Source of the DNA: Pseudosulfitobacter sp. DSM 107133
GTDB lineage: Bacteria > Pseudomonadota > Alphaproteobacteria > Rhodobacterales > Rhodobacteraceae
Length of the DNA stretch: 64,000 nt
Direction of reading: 5' to 3'
NCBI RefSeq assembly: GCF_022788695.1
Contig: NZ_CP085154.1
Location: 248,001 to 312,000 of the forward strand
Below, piece by piece: positions 62,591-64,000 of this stretch. How positions within the stretch are numbered: the first letter of the stretch is position 1; each line of letters starts with the position of its first letter. Below the pieces are notes generated by a model. That model was not told where the DNA came from, did no database searches, and saw only the letters and a list, made by a program, of their open reading frames with translations. Both the position numbers and the translations under genes were made by a program.

Positions 62591-63910
62591 ATGACTGATA
62601 TTGCACCGGGTGCCTATGCGGACCCCAACGAAACACCCCCGATGCCGCAGGCGATTGCGCTGGGGTTGCAACACGTTCTGGCGATGTTTGCGTCGAACGT
62701 CACACCGTCGATTATCGTCGCAGGGGCGGCGGGGCTGGCCTTTGGCGGGGCCGAGCAGGTCTATCTGATCCAGATGGCGATGCTGTTTGCAGGGATTGCG
62801 ACGCTGTTCCAGACCATCGGCTTTGGCCCTGTGGGCGCGCGGTTGCCGATCATGCAGGGCACCAGCTTTGCCTTTGTGGGTGTGCTGGCTGGTGTTGCCG
62901 CGACGCAAGGGATGGGCGTGGCACTAAGCGCCTGCCTGATTGGGGGGATTCTGCATTTCTGTCTGGGGGCGTTCATCAAAAAACTGCGCTGGCTGTTCCC
63001 GCCGCTGGTCACGGGGTTGGTCATTCTGGCGATTGGTCTGTACCTGATCCCGACCGCGATCAAATACGCCGCAGGCGGCGCGGCGGATTTCCAGATGGCG
63101 GCGGAAAGCTTTGGTTCGCTGAAACACTGGGCCGTGGCGCTGACCGTGGTTGTGGTGGCGCTGGCGTTCAAGTTCTTTGCCAAGGGGTCGCTTGGCAACT
63201 CGGGCATCCTGATCGGGTTGCTTGCGGGCTATGTGCTGGCCTTTGTTCTGGGGATGGTCAACTTTGCCGCTGTGGGCAGGGCAGCGTGGATCACCGGCAT
63301 CACGCCGATGCCTTTCGGGTTCGAGTTCAATCTGGGTGCCGTGATCGCGGTGACGCTGGTTTGTGTGGTCTCTGCGATTGAGACTGTGGGTGACACCTCG
63401 GCCACCACCAAGGCGGGCGCGGGGCGCGATGCGACGGATGACGAGATTGCCGGTGCCACATATGCCGACGGGCTGGGCACGGCGGTGGCGGCTGTGTTTG
63501 GCGGGCTGCCCAACACATCGTTCAGCCAGAACGTGGGCATCGTCGGCATGACCGGTGTGATGTCGCGCCATGTGGTGACCATTGGCGGGCTGGTGCTGAT
63601 CGTCTGCGGGCTGCTGCCCAAGATCGGCGCGGTGATCGCGTCGATGCCGTTGCCGGTGCTGGGCGGCGGGGTGATCGTGATGTTCGGCATGGTGGCGGCG
63701 GCCGGTCTGAACGTGCTGACCGAGGTCAGGATGAACCGCCGCAACATGGTGATTATTGCTGTGTCGCTGACGGCGGGCTTGGGTCTGAACCTGGTGCCGA
63801 CGGCGGTGCAATATCTGCCCGGCGTGGTGCTGACGCTGGCCACAAGTGCGGTGGCGCCGACGGCGCTGGTGGCGGTTGTGCTGAATCTGGTTCTGCCTGA
63901 GGAGATCTGA
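62591..63910 (+). CDS. NCS2-family purine (urate/xanthine) permease
   Basis: The 439-residue membrane transporter has about 12-14 helices and belongs to the nucleobase:cation symporter-2 family (PNTSFSQNVGIVGMTGVMSR near residue 300, and the VYLIQMAMLFAGIATLFQT segment). The neighbouring uraH points to urate or xanthine as substrate. I chose the ATG at 62591, with GAGGGA upstream; a longer in-frame start at 62513 lacks a ribosome binding site. The gene ends 20 bp before repeat copy F and a terminator. Confidence 0.92.
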   Translation: MTDIAPGAYADPNETPPMPQAIALGLQHVLAMFASNVTPSIIVAGAAGLAFGGAEQVYLIQMAMLFAGIATLFQTIGFGPVGARLPIMQGTSFAFVGVLAGVAATQGMGVALSACLIGGILHFCLGAFIKKLRWLFPPLVTGLVILAIGLYLIPTAIKYAAGGAADFQMAAESFGSLKHWAVALTVVVVALAFKFFAKGSLGNSGILIGLLAGYVLAFVLGMVNFAAVGRAAWITGITPMPFGFEFNLGAVIAVTLVCVVSAIETVGDTSATTKAGAGRDATDDEIAGATYADGLGTAVAAVFGGLPNTSFSQNVGIVGMTGVMSRHVVTIGGLVLIVCGLLPKIGAVIASMPLPVLGGGVIVMFGMVAAAGLNVLTEVRMNRRNMVIIAVSLTAGLGLNLVPTAVQYLPGVVLTLATSAVAPTALVAVVLNLVLPEEI

Positions 63911-63929
63911 CAGCGTTCCGTAAGTCGGC

Positions 63930-63965
63930 CCTTCGCGGTGGATTTTTAGGACCAGAGAAGGGGCA
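63930..63965 (+). repeat. dispersed intergenic repeat, copy F
   Basis: GGTGGATTTTTAGGACCAGA followed by GAAGGGGCA. The GGATTTTTnnnACCAGAGAAG core is almost identical to copy E and is positioned just after a gene stop, as with the other copies. Its right end forms the left arm of the terminator below. Confidence 0.6.
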
Positions 63966-63993
63966 GGGCGCAGCGGGCGGCTTGCCCCTTTTT
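63958..63993 (+). terminator. intrinsic terminator after the NCS2 permease
   Basis: AAGGGGCA (63958-63965) pairs with TGCCCCTT (63983-63990) around a 17-nt GC-rich loop, followed by a short T run. It probably ends the permease transcript. Confidence 0.7.
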
Positions 63994-64000
63994 GACAGGG

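Noticed and set aside
1..64000. tRNA or rRNA genes, prophage, insertion sequences, integrases, toxin-antitoxin or defence systems
   Set aside because: I scanned the intergenic regions and gene products and found no T-loop-like sequences, transposase or integrase motifs, or recognised defence genes.

Overview
The window looks like a contiguous piece of chromosome from a marine alphaproteobacterium of the family Rhodobacteraceae (Roseobacter group). The evidence is the GC-rich codon use, family-typical gene neighbourhoods (OmpR-type regulator/xth/cnoX/LON-domain/Trm112; dapC/ftsK/lolA; rsmB/heparinase/purH/lspA/DUF3035/M16/M16; deoC next to a two-domain ALDH16), and proteins that are characteristic of this group. 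I see no rRNA, tRNA, CRISPR array, insertion sequence, integrase or phage gene. The content is mainly housekeeping and metabolic, with a few accessory insertions.

Layout. 1-5.4 kb: 5' part of ribA (cut by the window edge), an orphan OmpR-type response regulator whose 3' UTR carries a structured small-RNA candidate resembling SorX, then xth, the chaperedoxin cnoX, a LON-substrate-binding-domain protein, a Trm112-like protein, and a convergent ubiquinone-type hydroxylase. 5.4-13.2 kb: amidase, dapC, ftsK, lolA, a small lytic transglycosylase lipoprotein, hspQ. 13.2-18.1 kb: gamma-glutamyltransferase, an RsbW/RsbV-like pair, a thiolase, a ProC-like reductase. 18.1-25.1 kb: a methylated-amine/one-carbon cluster (XRE-cupin regulator with two tandem 25-bp palindromes upstream, GFA protein, two 815-residue dimethylglycine/sarcosine dehydrogenase-like flavoproteins flanking a homocysteine S-methyltransferase). 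25-32.9 kb: RarD-like transporter, NTF2-like protein, rluA, two lone glycosyltransferases (GT11 and GT25), an aldehyde dehydrogenase divergent from a 1-Cys peroxiredoxin, an Lrp regulator divergent from an Old Yellow Enzyme. 32.9-42 kb (mostly minus strand): the rbfA-truB-rpsO-pnp translation/RNA-decay genes, here interrupted by a phosphodiester glycosidase, a DUF1643 protein, an RTX-repeat protein, a universal stress protein and an AgcS transporter. 42-46.6 kb: dapB, a small secreted protein, a 383-bp gene-free stretch with a GC-rich inverted repeat, a methyltransferase divergent from a LysR regulator, a serine hydrolase, sdhAF4. 46.6-55.2 kb: a co-oriented block rsmB, heparinase-like, purH, lspA, DUF3035 lipoprotein, active plus inactive M16 peptidases. 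55.3-64 kb: ALDH16-deoC, a DUF4173 membrane protein overlapping a two-component system, and uraH divergent from an NCS2 purine permease.

Functional links. Envelope biogenesis is represented by LolA, LspA, the DUF3035 lipoprotein and the M16 pair. Lysine/peptidoglycan precursor synthesis is represented by dapC and dapB at separate sites. Demethylation of betaine-type compounds is the best-supported catabolic theme. Purine salvage/urate breakdown is represented by uraH and the permease.

At the non-coding level the most notable signals are the 3' UTR sRNA candidate, the tandem operators before the XRE-cupin gene, and six degenerate copies of one dispersed intergenic repeat (G-rich hairpin followed by a conserved A/T core), nearly all sitting at gene 3' ends.
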